64,000 nt of DNA from assembly GCF_008831285.2 (NCBI RefSeq), contig NC_045147.1, positions 6,354,334-6,418,333 on the forward strand, read 5' to 3'. The notes beneath the pieces are model-generated. The model was given only the letters and a program-made list of their open reading frames with translations. It ran no database searches and was not told where the DNA came from. Both the position numbers and the translations under genes were made by a program. Of the stretch, positions 25,360 through 37,499 are shown piece after piece. Position 1 is the first letter of the stretch, and each line of letters begins with the position of its first letter. This stretch comes from Nymphaea colorata. Lineage: Eukaryota; Streptophyta; Magnoliopsida; Nymphaeales; Nymphaeaceae.

Positions 25360-25905
25360 ATACTAAAATCACCCTCTAAAAGGAGACTTTTTGTCAAAAG
25401 GAAGGACAAATGAGTCATATTCACCCAAAAAAAACTAAAATCACCCTCTAAAAGGAGATTTTTTGTCAAAAGGAATAACAAATTGGTCTTGTCCACCAAA
25501 AAAAACTAAAATCACCATCTAAAAGGAGACTTTTTGTCAAAAGAAAGGACAAATTGGTCTTGTCTACCCAAAAAGACTAAAATCACCCTCTAAAATGAGA
25601 CTTTTTATCAAAAGAAAGGGCAAATTGGTCTTGTCCACTCAAAAAGACTAAAATTACCCTATAAAAGGAGATTCTTTGTCAAAAGGAGGAGCAAATGGGT
25701 CTTGTTTACCAAAAAGACCAAAATTACCCTCTAAAAGGAAGTTCTTAATAAAAAAAGAGGGGCAAATGGGTCTTGTTTATCAAAAATACTAAAATCACCC
25801 TCTAAAAGGAAGTTCTTTATAAAAAAAAGAGGGGCAAATGGGTCTTGTTTACTAAAAAGACCAAAATCACCATCTAAAAAGAGGCCTTTTTGTTGAAAGG
25901 AAGGG
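25360..25905. repeat. 70-bp minisatellite in right LTR (about 8 units)
   Basis: Same array as in the left LTR with the same unit count by eye, lying between the LTR 5' end and the TATA box on the minus strand, so in the U3 promoter-upstream region. Such position suggests an enhancer-like role, which is inference. Confidence 0.9.
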
Positions 25906-26062
25906 CAAATGATTCTCAAATGCTTGATTTGGATTTGAACTTGGGTTTTGGATCTAATTTGGATTTAGATTGTGGCTTTGGACCAATTTAGATCCAAAAA
26001 TTAGGTTGTGTGTTTTTAATAAAAGTGGGTATTCTTTTTAAAAAAATTTGGGGTGATTACAA

Positions 26063-26067
26063 TAGGG
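26063..26067. repeat. Target-site duplication ATAGG, right
   Basis: Identical to 16985-16989, immediately after TTACA of the right LTR. Confidence 0.92.
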
Positions 26068-27489
26068 TTGCTTAAATCACAATTAATAAACAAAAGGTGG
26101 TCAGCAGGTGACCAAGAAACAAGACAATGAATATGGTAAGAAAAGAAGGGTGATACATTTGTCATGCACCCAATTGCAATGCGAGAACTAAATTAGATGT
26201 CCAAAATTTGTACTTTGAAGAATCATGAGCATGTGCATGAATAGGTACATGAAATCGACATGGTAGACAGATAAGGTTATGTTGTTCTTTACATATACAA
26301 AATTACGTTTCTTAAAATAATTGTATTAGAAGGTACATGATCAATTGATAACAATGTGTTGTTCATTGTACAAAATTCCATGGTAGACAAGCAAAACATA
26401 GAGTGCATAAAGGTCATGAAGGGTAAATTATAGAATTAACAATGTCGCACTTCTTGTAGAACTCACTTATTTCTTTCAAGCAATATAAGTTAGAAAAAAT
26501 TACGTAAAATTGCTGACTGATTGGGCGATTTACAACTAGGTACTCAACCTTTGAAGTGTTATATTTTGGCACTCAATATTTCAAGGTAATTCCTAAACAA
26601 CCACCTCAGCCATGAAATTTGATGGAAAACGTTAAGTCACATAGACCCTTGCTACATCCTTCTTCATTCACACCAATTGCAAAGGAGATTTCTATGCAAG
26701 GGCATGAGGAACAATGGAAGCCAACCCATTGAATTAAGGCATCATAGAAACTAGTTGAGCTAGGAAGATCAACAGCTACCATGATTTGCTTCCATTGTAA
26801 TAGAGAATGTTGTCCTCTTCAATGGACGAAAAAACAAAAAACCATTGAAAAAAAAATATTAACATGAAATGAATAAAGAAGTCAACTAAAAATGTTATGA
26901 CAAATAATGAAATGGATGCTGTACATGCTCTTTTTGTCAAACGAGAATTGAGAAAAAAAGAAAATGTGTTCTATAGATATTTACCTCTTTTTTGTAAGAG
27001 TATGTTCAAACCTGGTCGAATCTAACCTCATTTTTGGCTTCATCAATATGAGAAGAACAAAGCATAAAATTGACATGCATGACAAATAAAAGAAATTGTT
27101 CTCACATGCCAAAGAATGATTTCTTCTTGATACATGCAAATAAATGAAAAATATCTGAAGTGACAACATCCTGGAAGAAAAAAGAAAGAGAGGATGAGAT
27201 GATGAATGAAATAAATGAAGAATGCTTTTCGTTTTTGTTGAGATTTGAGAGGATAAACAGTAGTGGTGGACTCAGGCAACAAAAAACATCCATGTTGATG
27301 ATGTTGGTCTCAAGATGGAGGCTAGTTGGAAGAGATAGGTTGTGGGAGCGTCTTCACCCAACTAAAGGCAATGAATCTACTAATGGAAAGGGCAAACTAG
27401 CCTTAGTGATTTGGAATATGCTTGAAACACTTCCCACTCTGCCTTCTAAGAAACCATATCCCCTCTTCATGATTAAGAGGGTATACTAG
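26068..27489. other. Intergenic DNA before the LINE
   Basis: No recognised gene. A 109-codon plus-strand frame at 27160-27489 has no motif I know, and overlapping minus-strand frames are equally long. It could be host sequence or 5' LINE sequence too diverged to read. Confidence 0.5.
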
Positions 27490-29552
27490 TCATTTCTACT
27501 TGGCTTAATGTTTTCTGTTGGCTATATCCCTTTTGAGGAGGCTGTTTGAGAATTACCTTGAAAATTTTTTAGCGTCAAAGTAATGGTTTCAAGAATGCAG
27601 ACCAATTTGGAGAGGATTATTTCTAAAAATCAAGGCACTTTCCTTGCGGGACACAAGATTCATCATAGTTTCTTGTTAGCTTATGAAATGGTCTATGCAA
27701 TGCATAGAAACAATGCTGCTAGTATGTGTTCTAAATTGGACCTACCAAAGGCTTATGACAAAGTGAACTCGTTTTTAAGGAAAGTGATGAATTGGTTGGG
27801 TTTTGATTAGTATTGGATTGTTAAAGTTCTCATATGCGTGCCTAAGGCTTCTTATGCCCTTGTAACTAATGGGAAATATGGGGAATTTTTTTCAAGTCTG
27901 CATGGATTACGTCAAGGTGACCCATTATCACCCTATCTTTTCTCTTGGTGGTTGAACTGCTCTCAAGGAGTCTTTTGGCAGTGGCCTTGAGGAGGACAGT
28001 GCAAACACCAATCCTTTGTAGAGGGGTAGCCAGAGTTTCCTCTTTGATATATGTAGATGAATATTATTATTCTTAAAAATTGATAAAAAAAACCCTTTAA
28101 TCGATGAATGACATTTTGAAGGATTTTTCTAGAGGCTCAGGCATGGTCACTAAGTTTTTTCGCTGTGGAATCTCAGCTGATGCATCCAGTTTTGTTGAGA
28201 ATTCCCTTGGCTAGAAGGAAGATTGTTTCCCCAAAAGGTATTTGGGTCTACCTTTGTCACCTCATCCAATTAAATGCTTGGATTGGAACCTTGTCATCTC
28301 TAAAATGCAAAAAGGTTAAGCCAGTGGAAAGGTAAGTTATTATCTTTTGTTAGGAAAATATGTCTGATAAAATCTGTGCTTGCTGTCCTGCCAAACTATG
28401 GCTGACTGTCATCAAATGCCCTCTGAATGTTGTGAAATGTATGTAAACAATAATGTGCACTTTCATTGGGGGGATTCAAAAGGAAATTACAAGTTCCATC
28501 TGATCTCTTGAAGTGTTCTCGCATTGCCGACTTTGGAAGGTGATGTGCGAATTAGGAGAATTGAGGAAGTGAATAAAGCTAGCTTGACTTTCATGGCAGT
28601 TTCCATCATTATGCATGCAGAACTTTGGGGGCATTTACGTAGGCAAAAATATTTGCATTTGAAAAGCACATGGGATATCATGGTTGGGTAGAATGTTTCT
28701 CCACTGTTGAGAGCAATTTTGCTGCCTTGGAGGAAGATCAGTGAGCTTATTGTTTGGAACATGGGTGACATGGAATTAGCTCAATTTTGGTTAGACTCAT
28801 GACAAGAACAAATCTTGATCTCTACCTTTCCTTTTGATAGATATGGGGAAATTAGAGAAGATTTGAAGCTAAATGTTAGTCACCAAGTATTCTTCACACA
28901 GGGAATGTTGGAAATACCATCAATGTGTTTGGGAAAGCTGTAGCATTAGGCTGAACAATGATGCTGATAATCTAGTTTGAAAGAATGTTGATGGCATGGT
29001 TTCCATGAGACGTTAGATCTAGGAGCAAATCAGGCACATGGGGCCTATCATAAAACGGAGGAAATGGATCTGGTCCTGTAAACCACTCCATAGGACATGC
29101 TGGTTTTCCTATGTGGAGAGTTATAACAGGTTGCCAACCAAAGATAGAATACAGAGAGGAGGGATCTCTCTTGTGTCATGTTGCAGGCTGTGGAAGAAGG
29201 CTTGTGTGGATCAACATTATCTTTTGTTTCATTGCTTTTTTTCTAAAAGTATTTGGAGGTATGTCATTTCCTGGTTTGGTTTTTGGAGACTTCCTTCAAG
29301 AGACTTTTGCTCTGAACTTGTCTAGTGGAAATGAAAAAAGATAATATGCAAGGAGGACAAATTATGCTAGAATCTTCCCTTTAATTTAATTGTTTGGAAG
29401 ATTTGATGCCTACACAACCTGAATAGGCATAACAGATTAATTTTTTATCATCACAATGTAACAATTCAAAGGGTTGATCATCCCTTTGTAAATCACTCAA
29501 TCATTGAGCTAATATTTGTAATTTTTTCTATAAAGTACTTACATCAATAAAA
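27490..29552 (+). mobile_element. LINE (L1-type) non-LTR retrotransposon fragment
   Basis: A plus-strand remnant of a LINE second ORF, from the reverse transcriptase to its C-terminal zf-RVT region. The end is set at TACATCAATAAAATGAAA near 29535-29552, like the ATCAATAAA ends of plant LINEs. No endonuclease domain was found, so the 5' end is truncated or unrecognisable. No target duplication was found. Confidence 0.75.
27583..29450 (+). pseudogene. LINE reverse transcriptase pseudogene
   Basis: The opening frame has KNQGTFLAGHKIHHSFLLAYE and CSKLDLPKAYDKV, the RT palm with its first catalytic Asp in LDLPKAYD. After a stop at 27808 come the diagnostic HGLRQGDPLSPYLF (27900-27945) and an eroded FADD-box region near 28040. 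YLGLPLSPHP lies at about 28243. From 29038, RLPTKDRIQRGG, then a Cys-rich stretch and LLFHCFFSKSIWRYV, form the zf-RVT domain found after plant LINE reverse transcriptases. Numerous stops and frameshifts preclude function. Confidence 0.85.
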
Positions 29553-30676
29553 TGAAAGATCAACACATGACATATGCTAAGTATCTAAATGACCACATGC
29601 ATAAGCTCATCTAATATGTTGCTATGCATGATAATTGATGATCAAATCAAGAATGGTTGTAATTATATGAGATATACATGCTTAAAAGTCATGGTGTGTT
29701 AGCCTACCAATATGTAGGCCCATGTATCCTCACCACGTACCATTTCAAACATGATAAGGACCAACATAAGTTAAAGTAGACTTAGTTCCAACCTGCAACA
29801 ATTTGTTGCAATTTGACTTGTTAAAATGAATACCAAAATCTATTAACAACTAAAAAGTACCGTTAAATATCAAATTTTCATGAGTTTGCAGTTGTAGTTT
29901 TATTGGACAAGCTGCATGTTCCACAAATCAAATGGATTAGCATTTCAAACTAACTTTGAGTATACAAGTAGATAGACAAGTAGAGGGTTCCATTTTCCCA
30001 AATTTCTGAAGTTGTCACTATGGGAGCATTATTCATCATGATGGAATTCAAGTGATTGTTAATCACACATCACATTCAAACCGTTCAATACTTAGGCCTT
30101 AAGACCTACATGATATTAATGAATCAAATAGCATAACCAAAACAGATTCTATTGAGAGAGTTGGTAATTATGATCATGAAACACAAACTAGAAAGATGAC
30201 TATAACTAAAGATATGTCAATAGTTATCATTGATAATGGTAAACAATTATAAGAGCACGAAAAAAAAACTTTTATCAATTGCTCTATTACCGTCTTAACA
30301 ATATTACAAAACACTTGCAAAGTAGCAAAAAATATGCTAAACTAGAGAACAACTTTAGCACAACCAACCCACAAGCTTTTCAATGCTTCTCAATGAAAAT
30401 TAAACATCAAGATGAAAAAACAAAGCAACCAAAGAAAATTGGTCAATTAGTCGCAGAGATGTTCAGTTTTCAGTAGAAACACAAAAGGATAATAAACATA
30501 TAAAAAGAAGAAGAAAAATAAGAAGAGGTAAATAGCTCAAATTTGCCTAGATTTCATGCCTAAAACTAATGATTAGACGATGGCCTCCATATGAGAGGCA
30601 AGGTTGCCTCTGCATTGGATTTGGGTCCATTCTCATTTAGGGGGATCCATGTCTCCTTAGTCCTCTTTTGTAGGGA
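29553..30676. other. AT-rich intergenic DNA
   Basis: About 1.1 kb between the LINE and the first copia LTR. No gene, repeat or promoter was recognised. Confidence 0.6.
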
Positions 30677-31187
30677 GTCAAATATGGGTCTGACCAAGAG
30701 GTCCATATTTTGTGCTACAAATTTAAACATTTATATGATTTTGTTTCTTGTAAGTATGAGAGCTTTTATCTTTGGGGTTTCTTTACATGCTTGTAGGTGT
30801 GTAAAGGAGAGAACTTCACACACCATCATGAGAGCAAAGAGGAGGGGTGGGGTTGTTCTTGTACACAAAAAGGGTGGTGATTGTTTAAGTTTGAAAGCAT
30901 CAAAAGGTCTATTGTACCCAATCACATAGTGAATTTCTAATAGTGGCCCTATGGTTTTTTTGTCTTGTTCAAGAGATTCCATGTACCTCAGTTGTTCTTT
31001 CCTTTACTTGATCTTTTTTTGGTTTGTTATTGTTTTTTACTATATTTTCAATGAATGAGGTGATAGATACTTAAGATTTGATTTCTTGATGAGTGTATTG
31101 TATGTGCATGCCAAGTGTTTGTTGAATTTCTTAAGATACCCACATAGATGAACTTCTTTTGCACCTTTAGATTTCTCCCCAATAAAT
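30677..31187 (+). repeat. 5' LTR of copia copy 1
   Basis: It shares CCATATTTTGTGCT, TTTACATGCTTGxAGG and GTTGAATTTCTTAA-type words, in order, with 34991-35420. The edges are approximate because of divergence. A decayed initiator-Met primer site (TGATATCCGAG) follows at 31187. Confidence 0.78.
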
Positions 31188-31259
31188 GATATCCGAGTGT
31201 TTTGGCATTTTTTGTGTTTGCTATTTGTGTGGACTAAAACAGAAAATACAACACAAATA

Positions 31260-32040
31260 ATGGCTAATCTCAATGTAAAAAATTGGCAAGTATGGAAGGC
31301 TAAGATGGAAGATCTCATTTGCACCAAAGGCTTGCATGAACCCGTTGAAGGAGATAAACCCATAAGTATTAAGAATGAATATTGAAAGAAGCAAGATAAG
31401 ATAGCTACTGTGACTATTAGACAATCTTGATGGAAGAAATTGCATAATTTGTATGAAAGGAAGACGGGTGGTCAATAAGCTTTTTCTCATTCACCAACTA
31501 GTAAGAAGTTCAAGGAAGGTTCTTTGATGATGGAGCATTTGAATTAGATGCAAAATGTGGTGAACCAATTGACATAAATGAAGATGACATTGAATGATGA
31601 GTTGCAAGCTACTTTGTAGTGTCTTTTCCTACCAAAAAACTATGAAATTTTGGTGGTTTTTCTTAAGTAATAGGGCACATGTTGGTATATAGGTCATGAG
31701 TCATTTTCTTAGTAATTTGATCAATGATGAAGTTAGAAGAAAGATTGTCAATCCTTCTAGCCCATAAATCTTGTGAAATAAAGAATTCACAATAAGTTTT
31801 CATAGAGAGCTACATGAAAGAAACAATTCCAAGTATTTGTCACTATTGTGGTGGCATCAACCACTTTAAGAAGTATTGAAGAGAAAACATTAAATAGGAG
31901 AAGTCAAAGAAAAAGAAGGAACTTCAATATCTTTGGCAAGTCAAGATGCTCATATTATAGTAGAAGAATGAGAAATCATTGTCCTCAAGTGCAAAATGTA
32001 TTGTTGATTCCAGTGCTTTTTATCATACTACACCATATAT
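31260..32040 (+). pseudogene. Copia copy 1 gag and protease
   Basis: From ATG at 31260: NVKNWQVWKAKMEDLICTKG and EPVEGDKP, typical of the copia gag (UBN2) start. After stops, CHYCGGINHFKKY at about 31838 is a CCHC zinc knuckle whose last Cys codon has become a stop. Near 32000, VDSSAFYHTTP corresponds to the protease motif VDSGASFHTTP, with Gly changed to Ser. Confidence 0.78.
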
Positions 32041-32199
32041 AGAGTTTTGTTTCATCGAGAAATTATGGAGTTGTTCATATGAGAAATCAAGGTACCTCAA
32101 ATATTATATGTATTGGTGATGTGTGTGAAATTATCACTTATTCTAAAATATGTATGCCATGTTCAAAGATTTGCACATAAATCTCATCTCTATGGGAAA

Positions 32200-33010
32200 G
32201 TTGGATAATAAAGGATATATCAATATGTTTGAGAAGTCTACATGGAGGTTGATTAAGGGTGCAAATTGTAAAAGGTAAAAAATGTGACACTTTATATCAT
32301 ATAAAGCAATTTCTAGTCAAGGGAGAGCTTAATGCATCCATAGGTGACTCTCTTTTTGACTTGTGTTATAAGATGCTTGAGTGAAAAGGGGATAAAAATA
32401 TTATCAAAGAATGATTTCATCTCAGGCATGAAAGGTATGCATTTGCATTCATGTCATGATTATTTGATTGGTAAAAAACATGAGTTTCCATTGTAAGAAA
32501 TAACTTCATACTACATGAAAGACTCTTATAAAGAGTAGCACATTTCAAAATAGGTTTGGGGTTATGTTATAAAATAAGAGTGATGCTCTTGATGTTTCTA
32601 TGAAGTTTCATGTGTTAGTCAAAAAAGAAACTGACTTGAATTTAAAGTGTCTAAGAATGGAAAATTGTGGTGAATACACATCAAATGATTTTGAAAGATA
32701 TTGTGCCAAATATGAAATTTGACATGTAAAGACACCTTCAAGAACTCCACAAGAAATGGCATTGCCGTCCATATGAACCATACCATGAGGGGAGAATATG
32801 GTGTATGCGATGTATGCGGTGTATGCTATCTGTGTTAAGGTTGCCTAAGACATTTTAGGGTGAAGACTTGAAATCCACATGTAAGTTAGTTAGTTTATCA
32901 CCATTGGCTCTATTGGAAGGAAAATTTCTTGACAAGCTTGGAGACATAAAAACCTACTTACAAACATTTGAAAATATTTGGTTGCAAAGTCATCATGCAT
33001 ATGCATAAAG
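32200..33010 (+). pseudogene. Copia copy 1 integrase
   Basis: It includes ILSKN.FISGMKGMHLHSCHDY (about 32400-32460), the zinc-binding lead-in. Then come NKSDALDVSMKFHVLVKKE and RMENCGEYTSNDFERYCAKY (about 32575-32720), where GEY marks the second part of the core. A TP..TPQEMA stretch precedes an eroded E box. Multiple stops. Confidence 0.72.
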
Positions 33011-33519
33011 GATAGCAATTGAAGTTAGAGGACATAGTTTTGTCATGTATTTTGTTTAAATGTAGATAAAGAGTTTGGCTATAGGATATGGGATCCTGAC
33101 ACTGGAAAAGACTTATAAAAGCCGAGATGTTATCGTTGAAGAAGATAAAACAATTTATAACTTTCAAGCAAGAATCCGGCCGAAGGTTGCTAGATAGATG
33201 ATTGGAAGAGTGGAGTCTATTACTTATGAAGATCAAACTAAAAGTTTTGATGTAAATCCACATAAGGTGAAAATGTTTAATTTGATGAAGATTCTCATGG
33301 AGATGATAATGTTGAAAATGACCATGGTGATGATGAAATTCTTGATAAAGATGAAATTGATAGGGAGCATGCATCTCATAATGAACCGGCTGTACAAGAC
33401 ATGAGAAGAAGTTCATGACTTTGTACATCATCCACTAGGTACCATTCATCCGAATATATTATACTTGCCAATAGGGGTGAATCAAAAGTTTTTAAGAAGT
33501 TTAGAAAGATGCTTGAAAA

Positions 33520-34780
33520 ATTGATGGATGATGACAATGCAAGTATAAATGAATTCGTTTCGTGAAAACCATATATATGACTTGGTGGAAATGTCTAAAG
33601 GAAAAGTATTCTTGAAATCTAAGTGTGTGTACAAGTTAAAGTATGATGAAAATGGGCACATGCACTACAAAGAAAAGTTGGTTGTAAAAGGCTTAAAGCA
33701 AAAGGAATGGGTTGACTTTAATGAGATTTTCTTACCGGCGCTGAAGTTGTCATCAATTGGGTTGTGATAGGTCATGTTGTAAATTTGAATATACATGTTA
33801 AGTAACTAGATGTAAAGATGATTTCGTTCATGGTGACTTAAGTGAAGAGATATACATGGAAAAATTGGAAGGCTTGAAAGTAAAAAAAAAAAAAATGTAT
33901 TGTTTGCAAATTGAAGAAAAGCTTACATGAGTTGAAATAAGAATCAGGACAATGGAATATGAAGTTCGACTCATTGATGGTGGAGCATAGCTACCATAAA
34001 TCATTGGTCATTGGCGTACCATTGTTTATACATCAAAAAGGAATTCTGAAGGTAACTTCATCATTTTTTTTAACTCTATATGGATGATATGTTTATTATT
34101 AGTAAAGATATAAAATTTGATTAAAAAATTGAAGCATGATTTGAGCAAATCTTTCATATCAAAAGGCTTAGGGTCAACTAAGCAACTCTTGGAATGCCCG
34201 TCTCTCATGATAAATAAAGGAAGAGACTTTGGTTATCGCAAGATAAATATATTGAAAATGTGCTATTACGGCATCAAATAAAAAATGTAAAGCCAGTTCC
34301 AATGCCTATTGATGCTCATTTCAAATTAAGCTTAAAGCAATGCCTTCAAATGGGAATGAGAAGAATGAGATGATGAAAACCTTATTTTGCAATAGGAAGT
34401 TTGATATATACAATGGCATGTAGATGACCTAACATAGAACTTAGTGTTAGAGTTGATAGTAGAATTCTTGTTAATCTAGGTAAGAAACATTGAGTTGCAG
34501 TCACATGGATTTTAAGATATCTCAGAGGTACTCCTATGATAGTTATATGTTTTGAAAACAGTAAACCAAGGAGAAAGGGATTCACATATGCAGATTTAGA
34601 TGGTGCTGGAAATTCAAGAAAGTCTAGATTAAGCTATGTGTTTTACTTTTGTAGGGAGAGCAGTTTCATGACAATCTAAATTGCAAAAATGTGTTGTGCT
34701 CTCTACTAACATAGCCGAGTCTTTTACTACAATTGAAGCATTTAAGAAAATGCTATAGATGAAGAACATCATCAAAGATT
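33520..34780 (+). pseudogene. Copia copy 1 reverse transcriptase and RNase H
   Basis: 33549-33767 encodes ENHIYDLVEMSKGK, KSKCVYKLKYDENG and LVVKGLKQKEWVDFNEIF, the start of the RVT_2 domain. YMDD is preserved at 34077-34088 (LYMDDMFIISKD). Further on are LWLSQDKYIENVL, NVKPVPMPIDAHFKL and WILRYLRGTPMIVICF. RNase H follows (YADLDGAG, then SKLQKCVVLSTNIAESF at about 34680). Frames change repeatedly. Confidence 0.82.
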
Positions 34781-34990
34781 TAGATTCAATGCAAAAAGAG
34801 TACATGGTTAATTGTGATAGTAAGATTGTTGTGCATTTATACAAAAATTGAGCTATCATTCCAATTGCAGTCATATTGACTTGAGATATCATTGAGTAAT
34901 AAATGTTATAGAGTAGAAGTTTGAATAATTCAAAAAATTCATATGAAGAGCAATGTGTCAGACATGATAACTAAGACCTTACTAAAAGAG

Positions 34991-35420
34991 AGTCAAATTT
35001 GGGGTTTGTTTGAGAGGTCTATACTTGCCCATATTTTGTGCTTAAAATTTAAGTCTTTATACTTCTTTGTTTTTTCCTAAGTGCATGAGCTTTTGTTTTT
35101 GGGTTGTTTCTCTACATGCTTGAAGGCTTGAAAAGATCTATTATACCCGATTTCACATAGTAGATTTCTTAAGGTGTTCTAGTAGTTTGTTTCCTCTTGT
35201 TTAAGAGGAAAATTTTCATGTAAATTAATGTGTTCTTTCTTTTGATTGATCTCATTTATAGTTTGTTTCCTTCACGTATTTTAACTGACTGAGGTTATGG
35301 ATACTTGAGATTTGCTTTTTTGAGGGGTTTATTATATGCGCATATCAAGTATTTATTGAATTTCTTAATAGATTGACATAAAGGGAAATCTTAGCACCTT
35401 TTGGTTCTTCGTCAATAAGT
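34991..35420 (+). repeat. Shared LTR: 3' of copia copy 1, 5' of copy 2
   Basis: It ends GTCAATAAG and is followed by TGGTATCAGAATG at 35420, a good initiator-Met tRNA primer-binding site. The gag-like sequence resumes about 60 bases later. One LTR bounded by two interiors is the signature of unequal recombination between elements. Confidence 0.82.
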
Positions 35421-36218
35421 GGTATCAGAATGTTTTGGTAATGATTATGCTTGTTATTCTTGCAAATTAATACAAAAAGCACATGACAAAGGATGGAAAG
35501 TCTCAATGAAAGAAATGAGCAAGTATGAAAGGATAAGATAGAGGACCTCCTCTGCATCAAAGACGTGCATAAGCAAGCTATTTTGACTATTACATGATAG
35601 TTAATGTGATAATACATTATATATCAATCGAGACTATGACAAAATCTTTATGAAATAAATTTCATGATTTGTATGAAAAGATGCTGGTCAATAAACTTTT
35701 CCAAATTTGTCAACTAGTGAATATACAATTTAAGGAAGGTTCTTCGGTGGTAGAGCATGTGAATTGGATGCAAAAGTGAACCAATTGACATAAATGAAGA
35801 TGACATCAAATGATGAGTTATAAGCCATTTTGTTGCTTCATTCTTTACCAAAAAGTTATGAAAATTTTAGGTTTTCTTATGTAATTTGGCTCCCATTGGT
35901 TTGTAAACCATGAGTCATGTCATTAATGGTTTGATTAGTGAAGAAGTTAGAAGAAACATTTTCGAGCCAATAAATCTTGTCAAATGAAGATTGTGAAATA
36001 AGTTCTCGTGAAGACAAGGAATAAATAATTACAAGTCTAGATCAAAATCTACAAACAGAGTAATTTCTTACTATTATGAAGAAGAAGCTTCAATATATTC
36101 GGCAAGTCAACATCATTTATTATACTGAAAGAGAGAAATAATCATCCTCAAGTGAGAAATGCTAACACTGATTAGGTTGTTGACTCAGGTGCTTCTTTTC
36201 ATACTACACCATATATAA

Positions 36219-36400
36219 GCCTCGCTTGAATTGGTGGAATTGTACCATGAAAGTGGAACTAAAGTTTAAATTTGTTGAAAAGTTCCATTTCCTAACAAAC
36301 ATGGAACTTTTTTGCATGTCTTTTTCGATGGATGTGGAACTTTAATACCGAGAGTAAAGTTCCTCCAAAACATGTGGAACTTTATACCTGATGTTTTTTT
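36219..36400. repeat. Left terminal region with GTGGAACTTT repeats
   Basis: The left terminal inverted repeat is followed by four or five variants of GTGGAACTTTA or its complement (36245-36385). Related GTGGAAC/GTTCCA words recur near the right end (41730-41855). Confidence 0.65.
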
Positions 36401-36499
36401 TTTTTTGCCATTGGAAGGATCAGCATGCTTTCACCTCCAGCATTTTGGAGTTCTCTTGTTCGTCCACAACTTTCCCTTCTCCCATCAAACATGTAATGC

Positions 36500-36900
36500 C
36501 TTCCCCTTTGCCTTCACCCACAACACCTTTCCCTTCTTGTTCTCCCTCCCCTTCTTGTTTCCCTTCCCCTTCCCCATCCCCTTCACCTACACCACCTTCC
36601 CCTTCTTGTTTGCCCTCCCATTTTTGTTCTGCTTCCCCCTTTTCCCCCTTCCCTTCCCCTGACAAGACCCTTACCCTTTCCCCTTTGCCCATCACCCATC
36701 CCCTTCCTGATGCATCACCTTTTCATTCCCCTTCCCCTTTCCATTCTCCTGTCACCTGCCTTCCCCTTCCCCTTCCCATTCACCTTCATTTTCCTTCTCC
36801 CTTCACCCTGTCTCTTCCCCTTACGCTTCTCCCTTTCACCTTCATGTTGCCTCTTCCCCTTCTGCTCGACCTTCCCCTCTCTCATCAACTTCTGCGTGGC
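36500..36900. repeat. Polypyrimidine low-complexity tract (CCCCTT)n-like
   Basis: About 400 bases of CCTTCCCCTTC-type sequence. It opens a 226-codon plus-strand frame (36391-37071) encoding a Pro/Ser/Phe/Leu-rich string with no domain. The frame is a composition effect and is not taken as a gene. It lies upstream of the Myb-like relic inside the Harbinger element. Confidence 0.8.
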
Positions 36901-37499
36901 CCAATAGCCTTCAAAATCTTAAACCCTTCACTGCTCACTCGCAGCTTGACCCAAAGAGACGAACAAAGACTGGCAGCTATGGATGGTGATGGTGCACCAT
37001 CGACATCTTCTCCTTCCATTGCCATGTTGTCGCCCAACTGTACGACCTTGCCCTACTTCTCGCAATCATAAATGACTGTTTGATTCTTTGATTGACCATG
37101 GCAATGTTCCCCTTCCGCTACTCTCTCTCGACCGAGTGTTGCTAGTTTGTCGGCAGCGACCATCTCCTTCATGTATTATTTGCCATTAATTTTATGTTGT
37201 GCTGCTTCAGATTGTATATTGTAGTGGTATATCATATGTTTGATTTTATATTGTGCCGATTGATTCAAATGTGCATTTGCTTCAAGTTTACTTTTACTGC
37301 ATTCTTTTCATTTGTATCATGCATTTCATTTTATATTGTGATGTTGGTTAGTGTTATATGGATTCAATGTTGTTATCATAGTGTCATTTACTATTTCATG
37401 AAAACTATGTACCTATTAGATAGCATGATGATGGTTGTTATGGATGATAGTTGTTTTGATATATGATTTTGTTTTTTTATGAAAAGTTGTTTAATATAG

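Larger units (their letters stand above)
16990..26062 (-). mobile_element. LARD-type non-autonomous LTR retrotransposon, complete
   Basis: Two nearly identical LTRs (16990-19947, 2958 bp; 23107-26062, 2956 bp) flank 3159 bp with no retroviral-type protein. The 5-bp target duplication ATAGG is perfect at 16985-16989 and 26063-26067. On the minus strand the 5' LTR (right copy) begins TGTAATCACC and ends GTAAACA. A primer-binding site follows at 23104-23086, and a polypurine tract precedes the 3' LTR at 19960-19948. Large LTRs, all cis signals and a long non-coding interior define a large retrotransposon derivative (LARD). Such elements need proteins from an autonomous partner, which is not in this window. 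LTR differences are scattered single bases and small indels, roughly 2 percent by eye. Confidence 0.93.
23107..26062 (-). repeat. 5' LTR of the LARD (right copy)
   Basis: It starts TGTTTACATCCC and ends GGGGTGATTACA on the plus strand. Its sequence follows the left copy almost base for base, including both internal repeat systems. On the minus strand it gives canonical TG..CA ends. Confidence 0.93.
30677..35420 (+). mobile_element. Ty1/copia LTR retrotransposon, copy 1
   Basis: LTRs of about 0.5 kb (30677-31187 and 34991-35420) flank a plus-strand interior ordered gag, protease, integrase, reverse transcriptase, RNase H, the Ty1/copia order. The left LTR contains about 100 extra bases near 30800-30895. 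Every domain is disrupted by stops or shifts. The right LTR is followed by its own primer-binding site and a second gag, so it doubles as the 5' LTR of copy 2. Confidence 0.88.

Noticed and set aside
25230-25919. Minus-strand repetitive peptide frames (LLLEGDFS repeats)
   Set aside because: They result from the 70-bp LTR minisatellite. The frame shifts between units because the period is mostly not a multiple of three.
36391-37071. 226-codon plus-strand open frame, the longest in the window
   Set aside because: It spans a polypyrimidine low-complexity tract inside a Harbinger element. The product is a Pro/Ser/Leu/Phe string with no domain, and other frames are open too.
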